Counted from the stretch's first letter, positions 1 to 8,786 are shown. The stretch: 64,000 nt of DNA from Streptomyces griseus (GCF_900460065.1 NZ_UAVD01000028.1:248001-312000); one strand, 5' to 3'. Numbers and translations: made by a program. Notes: a model not told the origin generated them from the sequence alone.

Positions 1-44
1 AGGGCCCCGGCTGACCAGGCCCTTCCGCCCTGGGCTGAGCGGGC

Positions 45-50
45 TATCGT
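45..50 (+). promoter_or_regulatory. -10 box, leaderless ferritin-like gene
   Basis: TATCGT lies 7 nt before the ATG at 58, so the predicted transcript starts at the start codon. There is no Shine-Dalgarno sequence in front of the ATG. Confidence 0.5.
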
Positions 51-57
51 TCCGTTC

Positions 58-804
58 ATGGAGACGCCTGACCACGCCACTGAGAACCCCGCCGAAGCTT
101 CCGCAGCCACCGGGATCGCCGCCCAGGACTGGGCCACCGCGGCAGCCGACCCGCAGTACCGCGCCGCGGTCGTGGACCTGCTCGGCGCCCTTGCCTACGG
201 AGAGCTGGCGGCCTTCGAGCGGCTTGCCGAGGACGCGAAGCTCGCGCCGACGCTCGGCGACAAGGCGGAGCTGGCGAAGATGGCCGCCGCCGAGTTCCAC
301 CACTTCGAGCAGCTCAACCAGCGGCTCACCGCCGTGGACGAGGACCCCACCGCCGCGATGGAGCCGTTCGCCAAGGCGCTCGACGACTTCCACCGCCAGA
401 CGGCGCCGTCCGACTGGCTGGAGGGCCTGGTCAAGGCCTACGTCGGCGACTCGATCGCGAGCGACTTCTACCGCGAGGTCGCGGCCCGGCTCGACACCGA
501 CACCCGGTCGCTGGTGCTGTCCGTGCTCGACGACACGGGCCACGGGAACTTCGCCGTGGAGAAGGTGCGCGCCGCGATCGAGGCCGACCCGCGACTCGGC
601 GGACGGCTCGCGCTGTGGGCGCGCCGGCTGATGGGCGAGGCGCTGTCGCAGGCCCAGCGGGTGGTCGCCGACCGCGACGCCCTCTCGACGATGCTGGTGG
701 GCGGCGTCGCGGACGGCTTCGACCTGGCCGAGGTGGGCCGGATGTTCTCCCGGATCACCGAGGCCCACACCAAGCGGATGGCGGCGCTGGGACTGGCCGC
801 GTAA
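58..804 (+). CDS. Ferritin-like fold protein (diiron, MiaE/ferritin-like)
   Basis: 248-residue, mostly helical soluble protein of the actinobacterial ferritin-like group (Rv3210c type). After about 35 Ala-rich residues, helices carry carboxylate and His residues in ferritin-like spacing: YGELAAFE (residues 47-54), an ExxH-type AEFHHFE around residue 79, GHGNFAVE near residue 165 and TEAHTKRM near the C terminus. This suggests a dinuclear iron four-helix bundle. MiaE-type tRNA hydroxylases share the fold, but I see nothing that fixes the substrate. The ATG at 58 follows a -10-like box by 7 nt and has no ribosome-binding site, so it is probably leaderless. A small membrane-protein gene converges from the right. 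The fold call is fairly firm; the reaction is unknown. Confidence 0.75.
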   Translation: METPDHATENPAEASAATGIAAQDWATAAADPQYRAAVVDLLGALAYGELAAFERLAEDAKLAPTLGDKAELAKMAAAEFHHFEQLNQRLTAVDEDPTAAMEPFAKALDDFHRQTAPSDWLEGLVKAYVGDSIASDFYREVAARLDTDTRSLVLSVLDDTGHGNFAVEKVRAAIEADPRLGGRLALWARRLMGEALSQAQRVVADRDALSTMLVGGVADGFDLAEVGRMFSRITEAHTKRMAALGLAA

Positions 805-817
805 CACCCGGCCACCG

Positions 818-870
818 GGGCCCTTCGTCCGGATCATGTCGGGCTCGCGGATTCCGGACGACAGGGCCTA
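818..870. terminator. Imperfect inverted repeat between convergent genes
   Basis: Arms ggccc..cgtccgga and tccggacg..gggcc enclose about 18 nt and overlap the stop of the next (minus) gene. It could terminate both genes. There is no U-tract, as is common in Streptomyces. Confidence 0.35.
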
Positions 871-1137
871 AGCCGCCGCCGACCGGGCGAGGCGGCGGCC
901 GCGTGGGCGGATCAGGAGCGACAGCGTCACCGCCCCGACGGACACGGCTCCGATCAGCGTCCCGACGATGTGGTCGGTACCCAGCGCCGCATGCGTCAGA
1001 TACGCGCCGAACAGGGCGCCCAGCGTGCCGGTGAGACAGACCGCACGGCCCGACGGCAGTCGGTCGGCCAGTGATCGGAGCGCCGCCCAGGACAGGGCGA
1101 GTCCGAGGACGGCGGCGCCGAAGGATTCCCAGATCAC
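868..1137 (-). CDS. Small integral membrane protein
   Basis: 89-residue protein with three likely membrane segments (about residues 5-20, 35-52 and 58-77) and a basic C terminus (RPRGRRLAR). The GTG start at 1137 has a GAGGTGA ribosome-binding site 6-9 nt upstream on the minus strand. No catalytic motif is visible and I do not recognise the family beyond a conserved streptomycete small membrane protein. It converges on the ferritin-like gene with a 63-bp gap. Confidence 0.6.
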   Translation of the reverse strand: MIWESFGAAVLGLALSWAALRSLADRLPSGRAVCLTGTLGALFGAYLTHAALGTDHIVGTLIGAVSVGAVTLSLLIRPRGRRLARSAAA

Positions 1138-1275
1138 GGAAGATCACCTCGCGGGGGTGTGCGGGGCGGGCAAATCGGTCGTAGGCGGTACTACCCCCGG
1201 CCTGCGCGGAACAACCCTCCGGCGGCCCGTTCCGACCCGTACGGGAGATCCGTGCGGGAGAGGCGGACGGAAGAC

Positions 1276-1315
1276 GGGAGCGGCCCGGCGGGGAAATCCC
1301 CGCCGGGCCGCTCCC
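1276..1315 (-). terminator. Strong hairpin terminator after DUF3107 gene
   Basis: Perfect 18-bp GC-rich inverted repeat with loop aaat, 22 nt beyond the stop codon of the minus-strand DUF3107 gene. It probably ends the TetR-DUF3107 transcript. Confidence 0.75.
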
Positions 1316-1336
1316 GTGATCCACGCGTCCGATGGA

Positions 1337-1564
1337 CTACAGCGTCCCGAACCCCACCCGCCGGGTGGTCGGCTCACCGATCTCCACATACGCGATCCGG
1401 TCGGCCGGCACCAGGACCTTGCGGCCCTTGTCGTCCGTGAGGCTGAGCAGCTCCGCCTTGCCGCCCAGTGCCGCGGCGACCGCGCTCTCGACGTCCTCGG
1501 CGGAAAGCCCGCTCTCCAGAACGATCTCGCGGGGCGTGTGCTGCACCCCGATCTTGACCTCCAC
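1337..1564 (-). CDS. DUF3107 family small protein
   Basis: 75-residue protein beginning VEVKIGVQHTPREIVLE and ending VGFGTL. This matches the DUF3107 family (Mycobacterium TB9.4/Rv3208A), a small cytosolic alpha/beta protein of unknown function. The GTG at 1564 is supported by a GGAGGG ribosome-binding site about 8 nt upstream; a longer reading frame continues upstream but lacks a comparable start signal. It lies 140 bp downstream of the TetR regulator on the same strand, the same pairing as in mycobacteria, and is followed by a strong hairpin. I infer co-transcription or at least co-regulation with the regulator. Confidence 0.85.
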   Translation of the reverse strand: MEVKIGVQHTPREIVLESGLSAEDVESAVAAALGGKAELLSLTDDKGRKVLVPADRIAYVEIGEPTTRRVGFGTL

Positions 1565-1704
1565 GGCTATGTCCCTCCGACGGTCAGTCCTTGCGCGGCG
1601 AACCGCGCCGTACGCAGCCACATTAGCCCGGCGGGAGCGGGGCTCAGGGCCCGACCGGCAACGCCCGCAGCGAACACGGCGTCGGACGCTCCCCGCCCGC
1701 GGGC

Positions 1705-2346
1705 TCAGCTCTGCTCGACGCCGTGCAGCGGGAAGCCCGCGATGCCCCGCCAGGCCAGCGAGGTGAGGAGCTGGACGGCCGTGTCGCGGGGGATGGTGGA
1801 CCGGCTGGAGAGCCAGTAGCGCGCCACCACCTGGGAGACGCCGCCGAGGCCCACGGCCAGCAGCATGGACTCGTCCTTGGACAGGCCGGTGTCCCCGGCG
1901 ATCACGTCGGAGATGGCCTCGGCGCACTGGAGGGAGACCCGGTCGACCCGCTCGCGCACGGCGGGCTCGTTGGTCAGGTCGGACTCGAAGACCAGCCGGA
2001 ACGCGCCGCCCTCGTCCTCCACGTACGCGAAGTAGGCGTCCATCGTCGCCTCGACGCGCAGCTTGTTGTCCGTCGTGGAGGCCAGCGCCGTGCGCACGGC
2101 CTGGAGCAGGGACTCGCAGTGCTGGTCGAGCAGGGCCAGGTAGAGCTCCAGCTTTCCGGGGAAGTGCTGGTAGAGCACCGGCTTGCTGACGCCGGCCCGC
2201 TCGGCGATGTCGTCCATCGCGGCGGAGTGGTAGCCCTGCGCGACGAAGACCTCCTGTGCGGCGCCCAGCAGCTGGTTGCGCCGGGCGCGGCGGGGAAGGC
2301 GTGTACCCCGCGGGCGCGCGGCCTCTGTCTGCTCGATGGCTGTCAC
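1705..2346 (-). CDS. TetR/AcrR family regulator, FasR-like
   Basis: 213-residue transcriptional regulator. The N-terminal TetR DNA-binding domain spans about residues 15-75: RRNQLLGAAQEVF, then MDDIAERAGVSKPVLYQHFPGK, the canonical helix-turn-helix. The C-terminal ligand/dimer domain is mostly helical. Sequence and pairing with DUF3107 point to the mycobacterial FasR (Rv3208) group, which responds to long-chain acyl-CoA and controls fatty-acid synthase genes; the same role here is inference. Streptomyces already uses the name FasR for an unrelated regulator, so no symbol is given. The GTG start at 2346 has GGGAGG just upstream on the minus strand; the frame is open further upstream but shows no start signal. 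Confidence 0.85.
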   Translation of the reverse strand: MTAIEQTEAARPRGTRLPRRARRNQLLGAAQEVFVAQGYHSAAMDDIAERAGVSKPVLYQHFPGKLELYLALLDQHCESLLQAVRTALASTTDNKLRVEATMDAYFAYVEDEGGAFRLVFESDLTNEPAVRERVDRVSLQCAEAISDVIAGDTGLSKDESMLLAVGLGGVSQVVARYWLSSRSTIPRDTAVQLLTSLAWRGIAGFPLHGVEQS

Positions 2347-2513
2347 GCCGCCTCCCAAATATGTGTTCCAGCACAGCCGGTCCGTGCACGCTGCGCCGTA
2401 CAGCCATCGTACTTTTGGGTAACCCGGGTGTGCGCGGCGCGGACGCAGAATTTCATGGACCGGACGGCTGTGGAAGCCACAGTTCTCCCAGGTGGTGAGC
2501 AAACCGGGGCGTA

Positions 2514-2729
2514 CTACCGGTAATCGTCCTCATCCAGGGGGATCACCCTGCGCTGTTCCGCCACATCGGCCTCGTTGGCGGCGCCCGGGTCGACGCTTCC
2601 GGCGCTTTCGTCCTCCTCGGGGCGGACGTCCGTCCGCTGCTCGGCGGCGTCCGCCTCGGGAGCCTCCGGCCCCGCGTCCTCCGGTTCGGCGTTCTCGAAG
2701 GTGTCCGGGTCGCTCGGGTCGACCGTCAT
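2514..2729 (-). CDS. Small acidic hypothetical protein
   Basis: 71-residue, very acidic, probably disordered protein rich in Asp, Glu and Pro, ending in RRVIPLDEDDYR. The ATG at 2729 has a GGAAGGGAG ribosome-binding site. No domain is recognisable; the conserved-looking C-terminal VIPLDEDDYR could be a short binding motif. It lies between the TetR gene and the divergent hydrolase gene. Function unknown. Confidence 0.65.
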   Translation of the reverse strand: MTVDPSDPDTFENAEPEDAGPEAPEADAAEQRTDVRPEEDESAGSVDPGAANEADVAEQRRVIPLDEDDYR

Positions 2730-2826
2730 GTGCGCTCCCTTCCTTCCCTGAAGCGTAGGAGCTACCCGCCCGCCCCGCGATGCGGCCTGTGACGGCGAAC
2801 ACATGAATCGTGGCGTGATCGTCTCG

Positions 2827-2832
2827 TAACAT
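2827..2832 (+). promoter_or_regulatory. -10 box, leaderless hydrolase gene
   Basis: TAACAT lies 6 nt before the ATG at 2839, which has no ribosome-binding site. Predicted leaderless start. Confidence 0.5.
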
Positions 2833-2838
2833 TGGCGC

Positions 2839-3804
2839 ATGTCTTCGACCGAGCTGCCGGGTGTCCAGGCCGCCGCCGCCGCGGTGGCTCCCACGGTCAG
2901 TGCCGTCCGGGTCGCCGACGGCGAACGGCTGCGCTCCGTGTCGCTGCCGGGGATCGGCCTGAACCTCCGCTGCCGGCCGGGCGACCGGACCGGGCTGCCC
3001 CCGGCGCTGTACGTGCACGGACTCGGCGGCTCGTCGCAGAACTGGTCCGCGCTGATGCCGCTGCTGTCCGACCTGGTCGACGGCGAGGCGGTCGACCTGC
3101 CCGGATTCGGGGACTCGCCGCCGCCGGACGACGGCAACTACTCGGTGACCGGACACGCCCGTGCGGTGATCCGGCTGCTGGACGCGGAGGAGCGGGGGCC
3201 CGTCCACCTGTTCGGCAATTCGCTGGGCGGCGCCGTCGCCACCCGGGTCGCCGCCGTCCGCCCCGACCTGGTGCGCACCCTCACCCTGATCTCGCCCGCC
3301 CTGCCGGAGTGGCGGGTGCAGCGGCCCGCCGTCCCGACCGGTCTCCTCGCGGTGCCGGGGGTCGCGTCCCTGTTCTCCCGGCTGACGAAGGACTGGACGG
3401 CGGAGCAGCGGACGCGCGGAGTCATGGCACTCTGTTACGGCGATCCGGCACGGGTCTCCGACGAAGCCTTCCGCAACGCGGTGGCCGAGATGGAGCGACG
3501 GCTGGAGCTGCCGTACTTCTGGGACGCGATGACGCGTTCGGCCCGGGGCATCGTCGACGCGTACACCCTGGGCGGCCAGCACGGACTGTGGCGCCAGGCC
3601 GAGCGGGTGCTCGCACCGACCCAGCTCGTGTACGGCGGACGGGACCAGCTCGTCTCGTACCGGATGGCGCGCAGGGCGTCCGCGGCCTTCCGCGACGCCC
3701 GGCTGCTGACCCTGCCCGACGCGGGGCACGTGGCGATGATGGAGTACCCGGAGGCGGTCGCCCAGGCGTTCCGGGAACTGCTGGACGATAGCGGCGGGAG
3801 CTGA
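2839..3804 (+). CDS. Alpha/beta hydrolase
   Basis: 321-residue serine hydrolase of the alpha/beta fold. Visible elements are the oxyanion-loop HGLGGSSQNW (about residue 57), DLPGFGDS (about residue 86), the nucleophile elbow GNSLGG with Ser128, YGGRDQLVS carrying a likely acid Asp near residue 271, and GHVAMME carrying the catalytic His near residue 295. There is no signal peptide, so it is probably cytosolic. The substrate cannot be told. It ends 8 nt before the DUF3152 gene, so the two are probably one transcript. Confidence 0.85.
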   Translation: MSSTELPGVQAAAAAVAPTVSAVRVADGERLRSVSLPGIGLNLRCRPGDRTGLPPALYVHGLGGSSQNWSALMPLLSDLVDGEAVDLPGFGDSPPPDDGNYSVTGHARAVIRLLDAEERGPVHLFGNSLGGAVATRVAAVRPDLVRTLTLISPALPEWRVQRPAVPTGLLAVPGVASLFSRLTKDWTAEQRTRGVMALCYGDPARVSDEAFRNAVAEMERRLELPYFWDAMTRSARGIVDAYTLGGQHGLWRQAERVLAPTQLVYGGRDQLVSYRMARRASAAFRDARLLTLPDAGHVAMMEYPEAVAQAFRELLDDSGGS

Positions 3805-3812
3805 TCCGGGGC

Positions 3813-5267
3813 GTGGGACGACACAGTCGAAAGGGGTCCGGGGCGATCAGCCCGGACACGGCGGCAACGGAACCGGGCGGCGAGCGCCCGGCGGCGAGGC
3901 CCGCACCCGGCGGCGGGCGGCGCAGGCGGACCGGCCCCGCGCCCACCGGTGACGGGCGGGGCCCGTTCTCCGCCGACGCCCCGCAGGTGCGCGGCGGCCA
4001 TCCCGAACAGCGTGAGCAGGGCGGCGGCTGGGGCGCCGGGCCGGCCCCCCGTCGCGGCCAGGAGTCCGGCGGCCCCGCGCCCCGCAGCGCCCCCCACGCC
4101 CAGGCGTCCTCTCCGCACCCCGGCCGGTACGCCGGCCCGGACAACCGTCCCGGTGACGCCCGGCCGTATCCCGGCGGGTCCGCCGGGCCCCAGGACGCCG
4201 CCCGTCAGCAGGCAGTGGCCCGTCAGGTGTCCGCCCAGCGGGCGGCCCAGCGCGCCGCGGACGGCCGGGCCGCGCGGCAGCCGGCGCCGGCGGACGCCCC
4301 GCTGCCGGGCCCGCGCCGGGAGTTCGTCGACGCCTTCGACACCGACACCCCGTCGGGTGCGCCCACCGCGCCGCCGGGCGGGACCCCGGCCGGCGTGGAC
4401 GACGCCGACACCGAGGCGGGGGAGCCGGACGAACGCGCCGCGGCCCGGGGCGGCAAGGGGCGGACCTTCACCGGCATCGCTGCCGCCGCGGTGACCACCG
4501 TGCTCGCGGTCGTGGTGGCCGGACAGGTCGCCGAGGACTCCGGCGGCCGTACGGCCGCCGCACGCGCCGCCGACGTGGAGCGGCAGGGTCCGGGCGGCGA
4601 GGCCTCGCGCTCGGACGCCCGCCCGACCCCGGAGCAGCCCTCGGTGAAGCCCGAGGTCAAGCCCCTCTCGTACGCGGCCAAGATGGCGCAGCCGTTTCCG
4701 CTCGCCGCGGACCTCAGGGCGAGCGGCACGTTCGAGGCGGTGCCCGGACTCGCGAAAGCCCCCGGGAAGGGGCAGAAGCACCGCTACCGGATTGATGTGG
4801 AGAAGGGCCTGGGCCTCGACGCCGGGCTGTTCGCCGAGGCCGTGCAGAAGACGCTCAACGATGACCGGAGCTGGGCGCACAACGGCGCGATGACCTTCGA
4901 GCGCATCTCGTCCGGGACCCCGGACTTCGTGATCACGCTCGCCAGCCCCGGCACCACCGGCGAATGGTGCGCGAAATCCGGTCTCGACACCACGATCGAC
5001 AACGTCTCCTGCGATTCCGCCGCGACCGACCGCGTCATGATCAACGCCTATCGCTGGGCGCAGGGCGCCGCCACCTTCGGTCCGGAGAAGCTGCTGTCCT
5101 ACCGTCAGATGCTCATCAACCACGAGGTCGGCCACCGGCTGGGCCACAACCACGTGAGCTGCCGCACCCCCGGCGCCCTGGCCCCGGTCATGCAGCAGCA
5201 GACCAAGACCCTGAAGCTGGACGGCGTGGCGTGCAAGCCCAATCCCTGGGTGCACCCCAAGGGCTGA
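3813..5267 (+). CDS. DUF3152 protein, membrane-anchored putative zinc peptidase
   Basis: 484 residues: a long Pro/Gly/Arg-rich disordered N-terminal region (1-210), one membrane segment at about 215-235, and an extracellular DUF3152 domain (about 290-480). That domain contains H437-E-V-G-H441-x3-H445-N-H447, an HExxH zinc-binding motif with further His residues, so a zinc-dependent peptidase activity is likely although none is established for the family as far as I know. Conserved Cys residues (WCAKSG, VSCDS, VSCRT, VACKP) could form disulfides outside the cell. The mycobacterial homologue sits next to moeB1; here moeZ is about 5.6 kb away, separated by the polysaccharide-like cluster. Confidence 0.8.
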   Translation: MGRHSRKGSGAISPDTAATEPGGERPAARPAPGGGRRRRTGPAPTGDGRGPFSADAPQVRGGHPEQREQGGGWGAGPAPRRGQESGGPAPRSAPHAQASSPHPGRYAGPDNRPGDARPYPGGSAGPQDAARQQAVARQVSAQRAAQRAADGRAARQPAPADAPLPGPRREFVDAFDTDTPSGAPTAPPGGTPAGVDDADTEAGEPDERAAARGGKGRTFTGIAAAAVTTVLAVVVAGQVAEDSGGRTAAARAADVERQGPGGEASRSDARPTPEQPSVKPEVKPLSYAAKMAQPFPLAADLRASGTFEAVPGLAKAPGKGQKHRYRIDVEKGLGLDAGLFAEAVQKTLNDDRSWAHNGAMTFERISSGTPDFVITLASPGTTGEWCAKSGLDTTIDNVSCDSAATDRVMINAYRWAQGAATFGPEKLLSYRQMLINHEVGHRLGHNHVSCRTPGALAPVMQQQTKTLKLDGVACKPNPWVHPKG

Positions 5268-5284
5268 CGACTCCCGCACGCCCT

Positions 5285-5302
5285 CGCCGCGGGACCGCGG
5301 CG
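5285..5302. terminator. Short GC hairpin after DUF3152 gene
   Basis: An 8-bp stem (cgccgcgg / ccgcggcg) with a 2-nt spacer, 18 nt after the stop codon. No U-tract; weak call. Confidence 0.3.
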
Positions 5303-5423
5303 GCCCGCCGGGCGGCCCGTGAGGACCTGGCCCCGGCCTGACTCTCCGTAACAACCGACCGCTGTATCGCGACGGAACGCGACCGGGGCGGGAAAGTTAC
5401 GACGGTTCACCCCTTTCGGTGGT

Positions 5424-5445
5424 GCGACGGACAACCGTCCGTCGC
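5424..5445. promoter_or_regulatory. Palindrome upstream of the glycosyltransferase operon
   Basis: gcgacggac and gtccgtcgc form a 9-bp inverted repeat around aacc, within the 264-bp gap before the glycosyltransferase gene and about 90 bp before its GTG. It could be an operator or a leader hairpin; nothing else identifies it. Confidence 0.35.
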
Positions 5446-5531
5446 GCCACCGGCGTATCCGCTTACGGTCGTCCCGCTGCGGGTCGCCATTTCAACGGCG
5501 GCCCCCCACAAGGGAGATCGGGGGTGTACTC

Positions 5532-7364
5532 GTGCGGATCGGACTGCTCACCGACGGTGGTTATCCGTATGCGACCGGTGAGTCCAGACTCTGGTGCGAC
5601 CGACTGGTGCGCGGACTGCCGCAGCACGAGTTCGACCTGTTCGCGCTGAGCCGCTCCGCCCACCAGGAGGACCAGGGCTGGGTCCGGCTGCCGCCCCGGG
5701 TCAGCCGGGTGCGCACCGCGCCGCTGTGGACCCCCGAGGACGGCACCCTGCGCGGCAGCGGCGAACGCGGCCTGCTGGCCCGGCTGGTGACCGGCGGCGA
5801 ACAGTCCTACGGACGTCGCGACCGCAGGCGCTTCGCCGAGTGCCTCACCGCCCTGGCCACCGCGATCTGCACCCGCGACGAGGCCGGCACGGCAGCGGGG
5901 GAGGGGACGGGCGCGGAGCTGTTCGCCGAAGGACTCCACGGCCTCGCCGAACTCGCCCGCGAGCGCGGCGGACTCCACCTCGCCCTGCGCTCGGAGGACA
6001 CCGTCCGGATCCTGGAGGCCGCCTCCCGCGCCCCCGGCACCGGCCGCACCGTGCAGAGCGCCACCGTCCCCGACCACCTCGCCTTCGCCGCCGAGCTGGA
6101 ACGCGCGCTGCGCCCCCTCTCGCTGGACTGGTACGACCAGGAGAGCCTCGGGGCCGTCGACCTCTGTCACGCGGCCTCCGGCGGCCCGGCCGCCCTCCCG
6201 GGACTCCTGGCCAAACGCTTCTTCGGGGTGCCGCTGCTGGTCACCGAGCACGGCGTCCCGCTGCGCGCGCACTACCTGGCCGCCTGCGACACCCCGTACG
6301 CGCCCCCCGTGCGGGCCCTCCTCGCCGGATTCCACGGCCGGCTCGCCACCGAGGTCTACCGGCAGGCCGCGCTCATCACCCCCGGCAACACCCATGTCCG
6401 CCGCTGGCAGCAGCGCTGCGGCGCCGACCCCGCCAAGCAGCGCACGGTCTACCCGGGCATGGCGGCCGAGCGGTTCGGCCGGGTCGGCGAGGACGCCGAA
6501 CGCCTCGGCGCGGCCGGGGACAGTGACGACGCGGGCGGCCCCGACACGCTCGTCTGGGTCGGCCGCATCGAGCCCGCCAAGGACCTCGTCGCCCTCCTCC
6601 ACGCCTTCGCCGAGGTCCGCCGCGCCGAGCCGGGCGCCCGGCTGCGCCTCTTCGGCGCCCCGGCGGACGGCGACGAGGCCACCGCCTACCGCGCCCACTG
6701 CGAAGCCCTGGCCGCCCAGCTGTTCCCGGACGAGGCCACCGGTGCGCACGCCGAGGGCGTCTGCCCGGTCACCTTCGAGGAGATCGGCGGCCCCGAGGTC
6801 CCCGACCTCGCCGAGGCCTACGGCGCGGGTGGCGTGATCGTGCTGTCCAGCGTCGTCGAGGGCTTCCCGGTCAGCCTCGTCGAAGCCATGTTCTGCGGTC
6901 GGGCCACCGTCTCCACCGACGTCGGAGCGGTCGTCGAAGTCATCGGCGGCACCGGCCTGGTGGTGCCCCCGCGCAATCCCAAGGCGCTCGCCGACGCCTG
7001 CGTCGCGCTGCTGCGCGACCCCGAGCGTCGAGCACGCCTGGGGGCCGCCGCAAGGGCCCGCGCCCTCGAACTCTTCACCGTCGAACAGAACCTCGCGGCA
7101 TTTCGCGGCATGTACCTGGAGCTGATCTCCCGCACCCCGGTGCGCCGCGAGGCCGACACCGTGGACGCCCACGGCGACCCGCTGCCCTTCGCCACCCCGC
7201 CGGAGGCCCGCCTCCTCGGCCACTGGACCCAGCCCGGGCCGCACCTGCGCGCACAGCCGGGCCGGGCCCGGCCCGGTGAGCCCGAGCCGCAGCACGCGCG
7301 GGAGCCGGAGCCCGAGGGCGTCTGCGCGGTCGCGGCAGGGCCGGCGGGGGACGGCGATGCGTGA
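5532..7364 (+). CDS. PelF-like family 4 glycosyltransferase (DUF3492)
   Basis: 610-residue cytosolic glycosyltransferase. The N terminus, MRIGLLTDGGYPYATG, and the following region match the DUF3492 domain found in PelF-type enzymes; VTEHGVPLRAHY (about residue 240) is the PelF-like TEHG motif. The C-terminal GT-B half has VWVGRIEPAKDL (about 338), SSVVEGFPVSLVEAMFCGRA (about 437; nucleotide-sugar binding E-x7-E type) and DVGAVVEVIGG. In Pel systems PelF uses UDP-GalNAc or UDP-GlcNAc to build a polysaccharide; the same sugar here is inference. The GTG start has a GGGAG-type site in aagggagat. Its stop overlaps the start of the next gene, so the two are translationally coupled. Confidence 0.85.
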   Translation: MRIGLLTDGGYPYATGESRLWCDRLVRGLPQHEFDLFALSRSAHQEDQGWVRLPPRVSRVRTAPLWTPEDGTLRGSGERGLLARLVTGGEQSYGRRDRRRFAECLTALATAICTRDEAGTAAGEGTGAELFAEGLHGLAELARERGGLHLALRSEDTVRILEAASRAPGTGRTVQSATVPDHLAFAAELERALRPLSLDWYDQESLGAVDLCHAASGGPAALPGLLAKRFFGVPLLVTEHGVPLRAHYLAACDTPYAPPVRALLAGFHGRLATEVYRQAALITPGNTHVRRWQQRCGADPAKQRTVYPGMAAERFGRVGEDAERLGAAGDSDDAGGPDTLVWVGRIEPAKDLVALLHAFAEVRRAEPGARLRLFGAPADGDEATAYRAHCEALAAQLFPDEATGAHAEGVCPVTFEEIGGPEVPDLAEAYGAGGVIVLSSVVEGFPVSLVEAMFCGRATVSTDVGAVVEVIGGTGLVVPPRNPKALADACVALLRDPERRARLGAAARARALELFTVEQNLAAFRGMYLELISRTPVRREADTVDAHGDPLPFATPPEARLLGHWTQPGPHLRAQPGRARPGEPEPQHAREPEPEGVCAVAAGPAGDGDA

Positions 7365-8778
7365 CCACCCGGCCCTCCACCGACCGAGCCCGCACGAAGC
7401 GACCCCGCGTGCACCGGTCCTCCGCGAACCTGCCTCCCGCGAGCGGGCCTTCCGCGAACCCGTCCTCCACGAACGGGCTTTCCGCGTACCTGCCGTTCAC
7501 GAATCGCCCCTCCGCGAACCTGCCTCCCGCGAACCGGCTCTCCGAGAACCGGGCCTCCCCGGCCCCGGAGACCGCCCCGACCCCGGAGACCCCCCGATGA
7601 CCCGTCCGGACGACCCGGCGATCCCCGCGTCCGCTCAGGAACGCCCCGCGGAGATCCGGCCCCGCACCACGGCGCGCCGGACGCCCGGCGGCGCCTCCCG
7701 CCGGGGCCCCGCCGACCCGGTGAAGACCCTCCTCCACCACCACCGCGACCTGTGCGAACGGGCCGTGGACCCGCTGGAGATCGCCGCCGGACTGGAAGCG
7801 CACGGGCTCACCGACCGCACCGCCGCCCGCTACCGCCACCGGGACGTCTTCGCCCTCGCCGAGGAGCTGTACGCCCGGGTCCCGCCCCGTACGCGAGCAC
7901 CCGCCGCCGGCCCGACCACCGGTTCCGTCCCCGTCCCCGGGCCCGACGCCGATGCGCGGGCCGCGTGGACGCTCCTCGCCCTGCTCCCGGGGGCCGCCTG
8001 CCTGGCGACCGCCGGGGTGCTCCGGGTCACCGAGGGCGTCCTCGGCGACGGGACGCGGGCCCTCGTCACCGTGGTCGGCGCCGTCCTGGCCTGCCTGGCG
8101 CTCCGGGCGTGCCTGGCCCGCGGCCCGCTGCGCGCCCCCGAAGGAGCGGGCCGCGCGGGGATGTACGGCTGCTGGCTGCTGAGCTACGCGGTGTACGGCG
8201 AGGAACTGCTCGCCCAGGTCATGACCGGCGGACCGGACGGTCCGTGGGACGGCACCCCGGCTCCGCTGCTCGGGCTCGCCGCCGCCGTCGCCCCGGCCGC
8301 CTGGTGCGCCCACCTCTTCACCGTCCACGCCCAGCGCAGACTGGCCGGAAGCCGCGCCCTGGAGGAGTTCGGCGCGGGCGTCCGGCCCCTGCTCCTGGCG
8401 TCCGTCACCCTCTTCCTCGGCGCGCTGCTGCCCCTGCTCCTCCTGGCCGACCTCGGTCTCGGCGGCAGCGGCACGCCGGTCGCGGCGGCCTGCCTCGGGG
8501 TCCTGTTCTTCGTCGCCCGGCTGCTCGCCGCGCACGGGCTGCCCGAGCCGGGCACCGCGGCGCTCGCCGCCGCCTGCGCCGTCGAGGCGGGCGCCCCGGC
8601 GCTCGTCCTCGCCGCCCGGCTCCCCGGGCTCGAACCGCTCGCCCAGCCCGTGAACGCCCTCGTCTCGACGGGCGGGACGGGAGCCGTGTCCGCCCTCGCC
8701 TGCGGCGGGGCCGCCGTCGGACTGCTGCTGCACGCCGCGTTCGCCCTCTCGCGTGCCTCCGCGCACACCCGGAGCTGA
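7357..8778 (+). CDS. Polytopic membrane protein of the polysaccharide cluster
   Basis: 473 residues as called. Residues 21-65 are nine tandem five-residue units (types x-x-R/H-E-P/R). After a basic region with a possible helical DNA- or protein-binding segment (residues 125-175), about seven to nine hydrophobic segments follow from residue 205 to the end. Its place directly after a PelF-like transferase suggests it assists polymer export (the PelG, PelD or PelE position), but I cannot align it with PelG, so the role is inference. The ATG at 7357 overlaps the previous gene by 8 nt and has a GGGGGA site; an in-frame ATG at 7597 would remove the repeat and is a real alternative start. Confidence 0.7.
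   Translation: MRDHPALHRPSPHEATPRAPVLREPASRERAFREPVLHERAFRVPAVHESPLREPASREPALREPGLPGPGDRPDPGDPPMTRPDDPAIPASAQERPAEIRPRTTARRTPGGASRRGPADPVKTLLHHHRDLCERAVDPLEIAAGLEAHGLTDRTAARYRHRDVFALAEELYARVPPRTRAPAAGPTTGSVPVPGPDADARAAWTLLALLPGAACLATAGVLRVTEGVLGDGTRALVTVVGAVLACLALRACLARGPLRAPEGAGRAGMYGCWLLSYAVYGEELLAQVMTGGPDGPWDGTPAPLLGLAAAVAPAAWCAHLFTVHAQRRLAGSRALEEFGAGVRPLLLASVTLFLGALLPLLLLADLGLGGSGTPVAAACLGVLFFVARLLAAHGLPEPGTAALAAACAVEAGAPALVLAARLPGLEPLAQPVNALVSTGGTGAVSALACGGAAVGLLLHAAFALSRASAHTRS
7417..7551 (+). repeat. 15-bp tandem repeat, nine units, in coding sequence
   Basis: Nine in-frame degenerate 15-bp units encode pentapeptides such as VLREP, ASRER, AFREP, VLHER and PLREP at the N terminus of the membrane protein. 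Confidence 0.75.
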
Positions 8779-8786
8779 GCCGGGGC

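Noticed and set aside
2492..2758. 88-codon + strand frame opposite the small acidic protein gene
   Set aside because: Arg/Pro-rich shadow; the minus-strand gene has a clear ribosome-binding site and codon bias.
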